Shown in pieces: positions 30,313 to 39,464 of a stretch of 64,000 nt of DNA (its first letter is position 1; each line of letters opens with the position of its first letter). The position numbers were made by a program, and so were the translations under genes. Source of the stretch: CADEED01 sp963842515 (GTDB lineage: Bacteria; Pseudomonadota; Gammaproteobacteria; Steroidobacterales; Steroidobacteraceae); NCBI GenBank assembly GCA_963842515.1, contig CAWJGO010000003.1, positions 1 to 64,000 on the forward strand, read 5' to 3'. The notes under the pieces are model-generated. The model searched no databases. It was given only the letters and a program-made list of their open reading frames with translations, and was not told the DNA's origin.

Positions 30313-32170
30313 CGCGCAAATACCGTCCGTCAGCGGTGAGATCGGACACCCAGGCCTGGGCGTCATCGGCATCCATGTTGCCCTGCTCGCGCACCACGTC
30401 CAACAACGCGGCGTTCACATCGGGCGCCATCGCCGAGGCATCACCGCACACATAGAAATAGGCACCGTTCGACAGCCAGGCAAACAACTCCTTGCCGGCC
30501 TGGCGGATACGATGCTGCACGTAGATCTTCTCGGCCTGGTCACGCGAGAACGCCACGTCCACGCGGTGCAGGGCCTTGCGCTTGATGGCCTGCTGCCATT
30601 CGAGCTGATACAGGAAGTCGTGGTACAGCGAGCGGCCGCCGAAGAACAACCAGTTGCGGCCAGAGGCGCCGGAGGCCTCGCGCTCCTGCAAGAAACCACG
30701 GAACGGCGCCACGCCTGTGCCCGGGCCGACCATGATGATGTCGCGCGACCCGTCGGCCGGCACGTGGAAGCGTTCATTGCGCTCGATCCACACCTGCACA
30801 TTGCTGTCCGCGGGCGTCTGCACCACGAAGGCCGATGCGGCGCCGGCCAGCAATTTGCGATCGGTATCGCTGCCGACCACGGCCACTGTGATATGCGCTT
30901 CATCGCCCACGGCCGCGGGGCTCGAGGCGATGGAGTACACGCGGCCGCTCACCGGACGAAGCGCGGACAGCAGCGCTTCCGGCGTCCACTCCGCCGGGTA
31001 ACTGGCCAGCACGTCGGACACCTGGCAGGACGCGGTGAGTTTGGCCATCGCCGGCGCATTGCCGAGCAGCTCGGAGATATCCACGTTCGCCTGTTTGGCC
31101 ACCTGCACCAGCAGCGGACGCGCGATGCGCGTGAGCTCGCGCTCATCACGCAACCATTCGAGCAATGTGTGCGTCTTGCCTTCGTGCGCGACGGTGGCCG
31201 CGGCATCGAGCTTGGTGGCCTTGAGCACGGCGTCGATCGCCGACTCGGGATTGCGATGCACGATGCCCAGCGCGTCGCCGGCCTTGTAGAGATTTCCCAG
31301 CCCCGGGAACGCCAACTCCACGTGACGCACTTCGCGCAGCGCGCTGCGGCCGACGATGCGCTGGTTGGCCAGCACTTCAGCCGTGGCCGGGTTGGTGCGC
31401 GTCAGCTCCGCAACGGCTGCGGCCGGCTGCGAGGCAGCGGCGGCAATCGGTGCGGCCGGCGCGGACTTCTCCTTGAACTCGCGCATGCGCGCCAGGGCGT
31501 CGTCGGCCCAGGTTTGCGCCAGCTTTTCGAAATCGACATCGCAGTCGACGCGCGGCAACAGGCGACGCGCTCCTAATTTTGCAAGGCGCTCATCGACCAC
31601 GCGGCCCGCTTCGCAGAACTTCGGATAGCTGGTGTCACCCAGCGCCAGCACCGAGAACTGCAACTCGGGCAGCTGCGGCGCACGCTTGGAACCCAGGTAC
31701 TCGTAAAACGCGCGCGCTTCATCCGGCGGATCGCCGTCGCCATGGGTGCTGATGACGACGTACAGCAGTTTCTCTTTGGCGATCTCGCGCGGCTGGTAAT
31801 CGCCGGCCTTGACCACGCGCGCCTGCACGCCAACGGCTTGCACGGCCGCGGCTAACTTCTCGCAAATCTTGCGTCCGTTGCCGGTGTGCGAGGCGGAGAT
31901 GATGGTGAGCGAAGGCGCGGCGACCGCTGCGGCAGCGGGTGCGACAGCCGCGGGCACGGCGGCGGAGGCGAGTTGCGCGCGCGCCTGGCCACCCAGCAAA
32001 TTCGCCTGGAACCCGGGAATGCTGGACGGCGCAGCGGCCGCGGCGCCGGCGAAGTAGCCAGACAGCCACATCAGCTGCTCGCGGTTCAATTCGGTGGCGA
32101 GCTGCTGCAGTTGATCCCGGCGATCCTCGGGGATCGGGAAGTTGCCTTGAAGTATCACGGCGCTGGTCAC
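30302..32170 (-). CDS. cysJ: Sulfite reductase (NADPH) flavoprotein alpha subunit
   Basis: 622 residues. Domains in order are an N-terminal region, an alanine-rich linker (about 65-85), flavodoxin (SASHTGNGRKICEKLAAAV, STHGDGDPPDEARAFYEYL), a CysJ-like FAD-binding domain (RVYSIASSPAAVGDEAHITV) and an NADPH-binding domain (IMVGPGTGVAPFRGFLQERE, YFYVCGDASAMAPDV, terminal YLRDVY). It transfers electrons from NADPH through FAD and FMN to CysI. Confidence 0.97.
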   Translation of the reverse strand: MTSAVILQGNFPIPEDRRDQLQQLATELNREQLMWLSGYFAGAAAAAPSSIPGFQANLLGGQARAQLASAAVPAAVAPAAAAVAAPSLTIISASHTGNGRKICEKLAAAVQAVGVQARVVKAGDYQPREIAKEKLLYVVISTHGDGDPPDEARAFYEYLGSKRAPQLPELQFSVLALGDTSYPKFCEAGRVVDERLAKLGARRLLPRVDCDVDFEKLAQTWADDALARMREFKEKSAPAAPIAAAASQPAAAVAELTRTNPATAEVLANQRIVGRSALREVRHVELAFPGLGNLYKAGDALGIVHRNPESAIDAVLKATKLDAAATVAHEGKTHTLLEWLRDERELTRIARPLLVQVAKQANVDISELLGNAPAMAKLTASCQVSDVLASYPAEWTPEALLSALRPVSGRVYSIASSPAAVGDEAHITVAVVGSDTDRKLLAGAASAFVVQTPADSNVQVWIERNERFHVPADGSRDIIMVGPGTGVAPFRGFLQEREASGASGRNWLFFGGRSLYHDFLYQLEWQQAIKRKALHRVDVAFSRDQAEKIYVQHRIRQAGKELFAWLSNGAYFYVCGDASAMAPDVNAALLDVVREQGNMDADDAQAWVSDLTADGRYLRDVY

Positions 32171-32195
32171 GTATTGGTCCTCATAGACCCCTTCT

Positions 32196-34160
32196 TCATA
32201 AACCAGGATCCGCCTGGTGGAGGAACCCTCGGTTTTCCAGGTACCTCAGGATCTGGTCCACCGTGGCACCGATCGCGAGCTTCGAGGTGTCGATCGTCAG
32301 CTGGGGAGCGATCGGCGGCTCGTACGGCGAGTCGATGCCGGTGAACTCGCGGATCTCACCGGCGCGCGCCTTGACGTACAGGCCCTTGGGATCGCGGCGC
32401 TCGCACTCTTCCAGCGAAGTCGACAAGTACACTTCCACGAACTTCTCGCTGCCGAGACGCTCACGGATGCGATCGCGATCGGCACGGAACGGCGAGATGA
32501 ACGCGGTGATCACGATGAGCCCCGCGTCCACGAACAACGCCGACACCTCGCCGATGCGGCGGATATTTTCATTGCGTCCGGCGTCGGAGAAATCGAGATC
32601 CTTGTTGAGACCATGGCGCACGTTGTCGCCATCCAGCAGATAGCTGTGATGCCCGCGCTGCACCAGTGCCTGCTCGAGTGCATTGGCAATGGTCGACTTG
32701 CCCGAGCCGGACAGGCCCGTGAACCACACGACGGCCGGCTTCTGGCTCTTCTGGTTGGCACGGGTCGCCGCCGTGACGCGCGTCGGCTGCCACACCACGT
32801 CGGAGCTCGCGCGGCCAGCCTGTGTGGTCGGCGCGATCACCATGCCGGCACCCACCGTACCGAAGTGCAGCAGGTCGATGATGATGAACGAGCCCGTGGC
32901 GCGACTCTGTTTGTAGTCGTCGACGGCCACCGGCTCTTCCAGTGCGATGCGCACGCGCGCCAGGCCGTTCAAGTCGAGCGCTTCGGCTTCGCGAGTGGAC
33001 AGATCGTTGACGTCGATGCGGTGCTGGATGGAATCCACCAGACCTTTGACGTAGCGGCTGCCGATCTTGAATTCGTAGCGTTTGCCGGGCAGCAGCGGCG
33101 CTTCGCCCATCCAGATGAGATTGGCATCGAAGGTGCGCGCCAGCGTCGGGCGATGATCGGGATGCACCAGCACGTCGCCGCGCGACAGGTCGATTTCGTC
33201 CTCGAGCACCACGGTCACGGCCTGGTGGGTGCCGGCTTTCTCGAGCGGACCATCAGCGGTGGTGATTTCGCGCACCTTGCTCGACTTGCGTGATGGCAGC
33301 GCCAGAATCGCGTCGCCTACGGCGATTTCGCCGCTGGCGATGGTGCCGGCGTAGCCGCGGAAGTTCGCATCGGGACGGCTCACGAGCTGAATGGGAAAAC
33401 GCAGTTCTTTCAGGAGATCGGTGCGTCCGGCCTCGATGCCCTCGAGCGCTTCGAGCAGCGTGCGGCCCGAGTACCACGGCGTCGCCGGACCGCGGTTCAC
33501 GACGTTGACACCGACCAGCGCTGCCACCGGGATCACTTCGACGTTCTGCACCCCGAGCCTGCGTGCGTAGGTCACGAACTCGGCGGCGATGGCTTCGAAG
33601 CGCGCCTTGTCGTAATTGATGCGGTCCATCTTGTTGACCGCGAGGATCACGGTCTGCACGCCTAACAACGACACGATGTGCGTGTGGCGGCGCGTCTGCA
33701 CGCGCACGCCTTTCTCCGCGTCGACGAGCACCACCGCCGCATCGGCGGTCGAGGCGCCGGTGGCCATGTTGCGCGTGTACTGCTCGTGGCCCGGGCAGTC
33801 GGCGACGATGAATTTGCGGCGCGGCGTCTGGAAGTACCGATAGGCGACGTCGATGGTGATGCCCTGCTCGCGCTCGGCCTGCAGGCCATCGACCAGCAAT
33901 GCGAGGTCGGGCACTTCGCCGGTGGTGCCCCAACGGCGGCTGTCAGTGGCGACAGCCGAGAGCTGGTCGTCGAACACCTGGCGCGTGTCGTGCAGCAGCC
34001 GGCCGATGAGCGTGCTCTTGCCATCGTCGACGCTGCCGCAGGTGATGAAGCGCAGCAGGTCGATCTCGCGTTGCTGCGCGAGGAATTGCTCGAGAGTTGG
34101 AGTGTGCGAGTTCGACTCCTGCGTCGGGTGGGACGCAGGCTTCACCGGGACGGCGGCCAT
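32196..34160 (-). CDS. cysNC: Bifunctional sulfate adenylyltransferase subunit 1/APS kinase
   Basis: 654 residues, a CysN-CysC fusion. The CysN part is an EF-Tu-like GTPase: P-loop GSVDDGKSTLIGRLLHDTRQ (about 42), DCPGHEQYTRNMATGAS, VNKMD. The CysC part begins near 455 with the kinase P-loop TGLSGSGKSTIANALEQAL, LDGDNVRHGLNKDLDFSDAG and ends in a lid region. With CysD it makes APS from sulfate and ATP, then phosphorylates it to PAPS. The start overlaps the cysD stop by one base. Confidence 0.97.
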   Translation of the reverse strand: MAAVPVKPASHPTQESNSHTPTLEQFLAQQREIDLLRFITCGSVDDGKSTLIGRLLHDTRQVFDDQLSAVATDSRRWGTTGEVPDLALLVDGLQAEREQGITIDVAYRYFQTPRRKFIVADCPGHEQYTRNMATGASTADAAVVLVDAEKGVRVQTRRHTHIVSLLGVQTVILAVNKMDRINYDKARFEAIAAEFVTYARRLGVQNVEVIPVAALVGVNVVNRGPATPWYSGRTLLEALEGIEAGRTDLLKELRFPIQLVSRPDANFRGYAGTIASGEIAVGDAILALPSRKSSKVREITTADGPLEKAGTHQAVTVVLEDEIDLSRGDVLVHPDHRPTLARTFDANLIWMGEAPLLPGKRYEFKIGSRYVKGLVDSIQHRIDVNDLSTREAEALDLNGLARVRIALEEPVAVDDYKQSRATGSFIIIDLLHFGTVGAGMVIAPTTQAGRASSDVVWQPTRVTAATRANQKSQKPAVVWFTGLSGSGKSTIANALEQALVQRGHHSYLLDGDNVRHGLNKDLDFSDAGRNENIRRIGEVSALFVDAGLIVITAFISPFRADRDRIRERLGSEKFVEVYLSTSLEECERRDPKGLYVKARAGEIREFTGIDSPYEPPIAPQLTIDTSKLAIGATVDQILRYLENRGFLHQADPGL

Positions 34161-35137
34161 TAGAAGTACCCTTCCCGCTTGCGATTCTCCATCGCAGCGG
34201 CGGAATCGGCATCGATGGCGCGGCTCTGGCGTTCCGAGGTGGTGGTGCGCAGCATTTCTTCGATGATGGCGGGCACGCTGTCCGCCTTGGAGACTTGCGC
34301 TCCGGTCAGTGGATAGCAGCCCAACGAGCGGAAGCGGATGGTCTCGAGCTGCGGCTTCTCGCCGGCGTTCAGCGGCAGCCGGTCGTCATCGACCATGATC
34401 TTGAGCCCGTCGCGTTCAACGACAGGGCGCGGCTTGGCGAAATACAGCGGCACCACCGGGATGTTTTCCGTGTGGATGTAGGTCCAGATATCGACCTCGG
34501 TCCAGTTCGACAGCGGGAACACGCGGATGCTGTCGCCGCGGCGCAGCCGGCCGTTGTAGAGGTTCCAGAGCTCGGGGCGCTGGTTCTTCGGGTCCCAGCG
34601 GTGCTGCGCATCACGGAATGAGAACACCCGCTCCTTGGCGCGCGACTTCTCTTCGTCGCGGCGCGCGCCGCCGATGGCGGCATCGCAGCCGTACTTGTCG
34701 AGCGCCTGCTTGAGCGCCTCGGTCTTCATGATGTCGGTGTAGCGCGCGCCGTGCGTGAACGGCGTGACGCCGGCGGCCTTGCCGGCCTCGTTGGTGTGCA
34801 CAATGAGCTCGGCATTGAGCCGCTTCGCGGTCTCGTCGCGGAAGCTGATCATCTCCTTGAATTTCCAGCCCGTGTCGATGTGCAGCAGCGGGAACGGGAT
34901 GCGTCCCGGGAAGAACGCCTTGCGGGCCAGGTGCAGTAGCACCGAGGAGTCCTTGCCGATGGAATACATGAGCAGCGGCTTGGCGAACTCGGCCGCCACT
35001 TCGCGAAAGATGTGGATGCTCTCGGCCTCGAGCCGGGCCAGGTGCGTCAGTTTCGCCACACCCGCGCGGCGCCCCCCTGCCGGGACGGGTTTCAAGGTCG
35101 TTATTGGCTGACCTAGGGGCTGAATCTGGGCGTGCAC
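34160..35137 (-). CDS. cysD: Sulfate adenylyltransferase subunit 2
   Basis: 325 residues from a GTG at 35137, chosen because GGGAAGG lies six bases upstream; an upstream TTG-started extension lacks such a site. The ATP-sulfurylase PP-loop reads LLMYSIGKDSSVLLHLARKA, with LLHIDTGWKFKEMI, IGGARRDEEKSRAKER, VFPLSNWTEVDIWTYI and FRSLGCYPLTGA. It forms a heterodimer with CysN. It is the first gene of the cysD-NC-J-I-H operon. Confidence 0.95.
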   Translation of the reverse strand: MHAQIQPLGQPITTLKPVPAGGRRAGVAKLTHLARLEAESIHIFREVAAEFAKPLLMYSIGKDSSVLLHLARKAFFPGRIPFPLLHIDTGWKFKEMISFRDETAKRLNAELIVHTNEAGKAAGVTPFTHGARYTDIMKTEALKQALDKYGCDAAIGGARRDEEKSRAKERVFSFRDAQHRWDPKNQRPELWNLYNGRLRRGDSIRVFPLSNWTEVDIWTYIHTENIPVVPLYFAKPRPVVERDGLKIMVDDDRLPLNAGEKPQLETIRFRSLGCYPLTGAQVSKADSVPAIIEEMLRTTTSERQSRAIDADSAAAMENRKREGYF

Positions 35138-35206
35138 TGAGAGCCTTCCCTGGAAAAGTGCCGGGGACTGTATAGGTCCCAAGCCCCCGCCCGGAAAGCA
35201 CTATTG

Positions 35207-35222
35207 GTTATGCAGCAATAAC
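35207..35222. promoter_or_regulatory. Candidate CysB operator upstream of cysD
   Basis: GTTATGCAGCAATAAC has perfect GTTAT/ATAAC arms around six bases, the T-N11-A form typical of LysR-type regulator sites, with the AT-rich TTAT/ATAA character of CysB sites. It lies about 70 bp upstream of the cysD start. A second small inverted repeat GGGAC-CTATACA-GTCCC is between it and the gene. cysB is encoded nearby at 39465-40442. Confidence 0.45.
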
Positions 35223-35229
35223 AGCCCGG

Positions 35230-38200
35230 TTACGGGGCGGGGACGGTCCCCACCTCCACCAGCAGGGTGCGCAGCGGCGCCACATCCGCCGCCTTGACCA
35301 CCCGCAGCCTGACCAGCAGGTCGAGCTGCACGACCAGCGCCCGCAGGATCGCCCTGGCAGCCGGCAGATTTCCGCGCCCGATCAGCACCTGTGCAGCAAT
35401 GATCTCCGCCTTCATCACGATCCCCACGGACCTCGGCATCTTGTCCGTGGCCATGAGCTGGTCGATGAGCGGCAGCGCCGCGGCCAGGCCCGGCGCCGGC
35501 TGTGTCACGGTCACGGTGTGGGTGCCGGACCCACTGGCGTCGTCATCGGCGATATCGACGGTCACCGTGTACGTGCCGCCGGCCGTATAGATGTGCGTGA
35601 GCGAGAAGCCGCGGCCGCTCAGCCCCACCACTTCCGGCGCACTGCCATCACCCCAGTTCACGGTCGCCGTCCAGGCATCCGCGCCCGGATCGGTGAACGT
35701 GCCGGTGGCGGTGTAAGTGGCGCCTACGTTGAGCGACCCATTCGGCACCCCGCCCACTGCCGGCGCGACATTGGTCACGTTGACGGTAAAGGTCGCGGTG
35801 TCGGTCAGGCCATCGTTGTCGGTCACGGTCAGCCGCACCGTGAAGGCGCCATCCTGCGCGTAGGTGTGCGTCACCAATACGCCGCTGCCAATCGAGCCGT
35901 CACCGAAGTCCCAGGAGTAATTCGCCACCGTGCCGTTCGGGTCGAGCGATCCGGAGGCGTCGAATGAGGCAGTGTCTCCCTCGGCGATGGCGCCGGTGGG
36001 TCCCGAGATCGCACCGATCGGCGGCTGGGTGCTGGATTCGACCGCGGCCTCGACGTCATCGGGCAGCAGCGCGAGCAGGTCATAACCGGTCAGCGTCTCG
36101 ATCTCATCCACCGTGGTTAGATAGGTCTGCCAGGGGATGTTGCGCACGCCGGGATCGTTCGGCATGTTCACGGCGATCACCTGCAGATCGCGGTAATCGG
36201 CGATGCCCGCGAGCCCCGTGTCGTGGGCCATGACCACCGCGACTTTCCACGTGGAGTCGGGGATCACCACCCTGCCCTCGTTCTTGAGGGTGCCCCTGTT
36301 ACCGGCGACGCCGGTGATGATGTAGACCTCGCGGTTGTCGTTGCGCGCGAAATTCCCGAGCTCGTTCTCGAGGATCGCCCACGGACCCTGGTTCATGTCC
36401 GAGGTCTGCGGCACGACGTTGCTGAATAGATAGGTGCGCGCGTTGTCGAGACTGCCGGTGGTGCGGTCGAACGAACGCACCATGTGTCCGCGGTCGATGC
36501 CGAAGCCCGCGAACGCGCCGGCATTGGTGTAGTCGTCGGTCGAAATCTGCGGCAGCGTCGCCGGCAGGTCCGGATCCATGGTGAAGCAGTCGCAGCGATC
36601 CTCAGTGCCGAAATGCACCGCGTCGAGGTTGTAGCTGACCCAGTTCGGCGTACCGCGATTCGGGTTGTACGAAGCCGTGAACTGATCGTGGTGGACGATG
36701 AGGTCATCACTCGCGTCGCCATCGGCCGGCTCGCCGAACTCGGCGTTGCCCGGATACGCGACGCCGCTCGCGACCGCGATGTGCGTCGGCAGCGAGATCG
36801 TCTCCGTGGTGCCATCGGCTGCCGTCGCGCGCAGGATGGCCGTGCCCGCGCTGAGCGCGCGCATCACGCCGTTCTGGCCGATGCTCATGATGGCTGGCGT
36901 TTCCGAGACCCAGGTAATGGTGGTCGGGATGGTCTGGCCGTCCTGGCGCAGTTGCGCGAATAGCTGATCCTCATAGCCCACCGGCAACGGCGGGTCGCTC
37001 GAAACGCGGCCGGAGAGGAGCAACTCGGCCGGCGGCGGCGGCGGCGCGTCCGGATTGCAGAGGCCGAAGCTGGATAGCCCCGACGCCCAGATGTTGGTGG
37101 AACCGCGCTGCAGCGACGTGCCCGCGGTGGCGTTGGTCTGCGAAGCGACGATGTCCACCGACGTGCGTCCGGCGGCCGGACCGGTGGTGGCGGGGATCAC
37201 ACCTTCGTAGGAAATGAAATCCAGCACGCTGCCGGTGTTGTCGACCAGTGCGAGACCGTCGGGCGATCCGTTCTGCAAGCCATCAGGCAGATACTCGACG
37301 GCAACGACGCCACGCGTGCCGCAACTCGCCGGCAGCGTACCGCTCAGCGTCTGGGTCACGCCGTACGGCACTCCGCCGTTACCGTTGTAGAGCACGATGC
37401 TGAACCCGGCAACGCTGGCGCCTGCGGGACCCTCGATCTCGACGGCCTCGCCCGAATCCGTGCCGGCGTTGTCGTAGTGGATTTCGTTGATGTGGAAATC
37501 GCCGGTCGGGGGCGGCAATGCCGGATCCACGTGAATCGCCGCGGAGCCCGCCACTCCATTGGGCGCCGCCGCGACCACACTCGCATCACCTTCGGCGACC
37601 GCGCTCACGACGCCGGTCGGGCTCACCGTCACCACGGACGCATTCGTGCTGGCCCACGTGAATGGGACGTTGGTGATGGGCGCGCCCATCGCATCGAGCG
37701 CCGTGGCGCTGAACGTCGTACTTGCACCGACGTTGAGCGTCGCGCTCGGCGGCGCAATGCTGACGCTTGCGACCTCTGCCGGCGGCGGCGTTTCACCGTT
37801 GTCGTTGCATGCGCCGAAGGTATGTGCCGCCGGGCCGCTCCACATGCCGGCGGCATCGCGCGCCAGCGAAGTCCCGGCAGGTTCGGTGCCCGCTTCGAAC
37901 ACGAGGACGTCGGCGGCGGTCATGCCGCTCGCGGCATCACTGGTCGCGGCGAACGGACCCTCGTAGGAAAGGAATTCGACCAGCGCACCGCTGGCGTCGA
38001 CGAGCGCGAGTCCATCGGGAGAGCCGTTCTGCATGCCAACGGCCGGAATCACGACGACGCCGCGCGCGTCACAAGTCGCGGGCACGACTCCGGACAGATT
38101 CAGCGTGCCGTATGAAGCACCGCCGTTGCCGTTGTAAAGAACGACCTGCCATCCGCTGAGATCGGTGCCCGCTGGAGCCGAAATCTCGATCTGCTCGCCG

Positions 38201-38319
38201 GTGTCGGCGCCTGTGTTGTCGTAGTGGAATTCGCTGATGCGCACCTGCGCGGTGGCGAGCGGGCTGAGCAACAAAGCGCTGGTGATGAGCAGCCAGCGAA
38301 GGGCATTCACATTGCGCAT
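35230..38319 (-). CDS. Secreted multidomain DNA/RNA endonuclease
   Basis: 1029 residues with a signal peptide (1-24, ending ATA). In order: a lamin-tail-like domain (about 25-170, ISEFHYDNTGADTGEQIEI), a BIG2-like Ig domain (about 185-262), a second lamin-tail-like domain (about 275-420), another BIG2-like domain (about 440-520), a Serratia-type non-specific nuclease (about 540-760) with IDRGHMVRSFDRT and LFSNVVPQTSDMNQGPW, two PKD domains (about 770-945) and a helical C-terminus. It degrades nucleic acids outside the cell, probably for phosphate or nitrogen. It is flanked by cysD and a redox gene but appears independent. Confidence 0.9.
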   Translation of the reverse strand: MRNVNALRWLLITSALLLSPLATAQVRISEFHYDNTGADTGEQIEISAPAGTDLSGWQVVLYNGNGGASYGTLNLSGVVPATCDARGVVVIPAVGMQNGSPDGLALVDASGALVEFLSYEGPFAATSDAASGMTAADVLVFEAGTEPAGTSLARDAAGMWSGPAAHTFGACNDNGETPPPAEVASVSIAPPSATLNVGASTTFSATALDAMGAPITNVPFTWASTNASVVTVSPTGVVSAVAEGDASVVAAAPNGVAGSAAIHVDPALPPPTGDFHINEIHYDNAGTDSGEAVEIEGPAGASVAGFSIVLYNGNGGVPYGVTQTLSGTLPASCGTRGVVAVEYLPDGLQNGSPDGLALVDNTGSVLDFISYEGVIPATTGPAAGRTSVDIVASQTNATAGTSLQRGSTNIWASGLSSFGLCNPDAPPPPPAELLLSGRVSSDPPLPVGYEDQLFAQLRQDGQTIPTTITWVSETPAIMSIGQNGVMRALSAGTAILRATAADGTTETISLPTHIAVASGVAYPGNAEFGEPADGDASDDLIVHHDQFTASYNPNRGTPNWVSYNLDAVHFGTEDRCDCFTMDPDLPATLPQISTDDYTNAGAFAGFGIDRGHMVRSFDRTTGSLDNARTYLFSNVVPQTSDMNQGPWAILENELGNFARNDNREVYIITGVAGNRGTLKNEGRVVIPDSTWKVAVVMAHDTGLAGIADYRDLQVIAVNMPNDPGVRNIPWQTYLTTVDEIETLTGYDLLALLPDDVEAAVESSTQPPIGAISGPTGAIAEGDTASFDASGSLDPNGTVANYSWDFGDGSIGSGVLVTHTYAQDGAFTVRLTVTDNDGLTDTATFTVNVTNVAPAVGGVPNGSLNVGATYTATGTFTDPGADAWTATVNWGDGSAPEVVGLSGRGFSLTHIYTAGGTYTVTVDIADDDASGSGTHTVTVTQPAPGLAAALPLIDQLMATDKMPRSVGIVMKAEIIAAQVLIGRGNLPAARAILRALVVQLDLLVRLRVVKAADVAPLRTLLVEVGTVPAP

Positions 38320-38496
38320 GGTTCCATCCCTGGAGTTTTGGTTCGAAACCGCAAGTTACACAGCTTGCGTTCATCGGCGTTGAGGATACGCCAATGCGAA
38401 CACCGACTCATGACAGCGGGATGGCGCGCACGCGAGATTTTTGCGTATTAAGTCCGCCGCGCTCGAAGATTCGCGCGGGCGGAGTAGGACAAACCT
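38320..38496. other. Intergenic region before the nuclease gene
   Basis: 177 bp hold the nuclease promoter region (minus strand) and the 3' end of the upstream redox gene's transcript. No recognisable terminator or operator was found. Confidence 0.4.
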
Positions 38497-39207
38497 TTAG
38501 CGCAGTTTCAGCGCCTTGCGCAATTCGGCGGCGGTCATCCCTTGCACGTACACCGGCGTGCCAAAGTCGAACTCGCGTGCGCGTGAAAGGTTGCCCACGG
38601 GCACCGGGTCGAAGCCCGCGTCCGACACGAGCTGCGCAGCAATCTTCATCGCCTCGGCGTCGTCGGCCGCGAGGGGAATACCGAGACGCTCGGGTTTGTT
38701 GAATGCCTGGTTCGCCAGCGGTCCCCAGTTGATGGCATTGAAAGCACGCACGAGGCGCGTGCCTGGCAGGTATTGCGCCGATGCCACGCCCGTGCCGCGC
38801 TGCCGATCCCGCACGGCCATCTCGCCGTCACGCGAGGGATAGGGATTGCCGGCGTCCAGTACCACCTTTCCTTTGAGCTCCGCCGCAAAGTCGCTACCAA
38901 CCTGGGGTAACGCGCCGTACGGAACCGCCAACATGATGACGTCGCCGAATGCGGCGGCTTCGCGCGGCGTGCCCACCTTGACGTTGGGCCCGATTTCCTT
39001 CGCCAGATCGCGCAGTTGCTCGGGATGGCGCGAGGAAATCAGGATCTCGTGGCCCGCCGCGCCCCAATGCCGCGCGAGCGCGCCACCGATGTTTCCCGTG
39101 CCGATGATGCCGATCTTCATCGGCTTGGACGTCTTTGGAACCGCATCGGCTGCCGATGCAGCGAACGGCAACAGGGCGACGAGTAGCGAGGCGAAGAGGG
39201 ATTTCAT
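38497..39207 (-). CDS. NADP-binding reductase of the F420-dependent oxidoreductase type with a signal peptide
   Basis: 236 residues from the ATG at 39207, preceded by CGGAG. A hydrophobic signal peptide (about 3-20, FASLLVALLPFAASAADA) precedes a Rossmann fold GIIGTGNIGGALARHWGAAG, DVIMLAVPYGAL, VVLDAGNPYPSRDGEM and VRAFNAINWGPL, typical of F420H2:NADP oxidoreductase-like proteins. Such nucleotide-binding proteins are normally cytoplasmic; an exported form is unusual and may bind a different cofactor. Confidence 0.78.
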   Translation of the reverse strand: MKSLFASLLVALLPFAASAADAVPKTSKPMKIGIIGTGNIGGALARHWGAAGHEILISSRHPEQLRDLAKEIGPNVKVGTPREAAAFGDVIMLAVPYGALPQVGSDFAAELKGKVVLDAGNPYPSRDGEMAVRDRQRGTGVASAQYLPGTRLVRAFNAINWGPLANQAFNKPERLGIPLAADDAEAMKIAAQLVSDAGFDPVPVGNLSRAREFDFGTPVYVQGMTAAELRKALKLR

Positions 39208-39229
39208 GGCGTCTCCGAAGGAGTAAACG

Positions 39230-39454
39230 ATGGCCAGCAAGCGAAAGCGTGATGTCGAAAAGGACTACCCGAAGAAGCGTTTCATCGAGAAGCTGCGGCG
39301 GCTCGCCGACGCGCTCGAGAACGGCGACCGTTTCACGATCAGCATCGCGGGGGAACGCGTCCACGTTCCGTCACGCGCGCAGTTCAACCTAGAGCACGAA
39401 CGCGCCGCGGGCGAAGAAGAGATCGAATTCCAGATCAAGTGGCGGCCGGAATAG
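39230..39454 (+). CDS. amphi-Trp domain protein
   Basis: 74 residues, one of the few plus-strand genes, preceded by AAGGAG. KRFIEKLRRLADALENGDRF then ISIAGERVHVPSRAQFNLEH and ending EIEFQIKWRPE match the amphi-Trp domain, a small family with a conserved C-terminal tryptophan and unknown role. Its start lies 22 bases from the divergent upstream gene. Confidence 0.85.
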   Translation: MASKRKRDVEKDYPKKRFIEKLRRLADALENGDRFTISIAGERVHVPSRAQFNLEHERAAGEEEIEFQIKWRPE

Positions 39455-39464
39455 CCGACACGCG

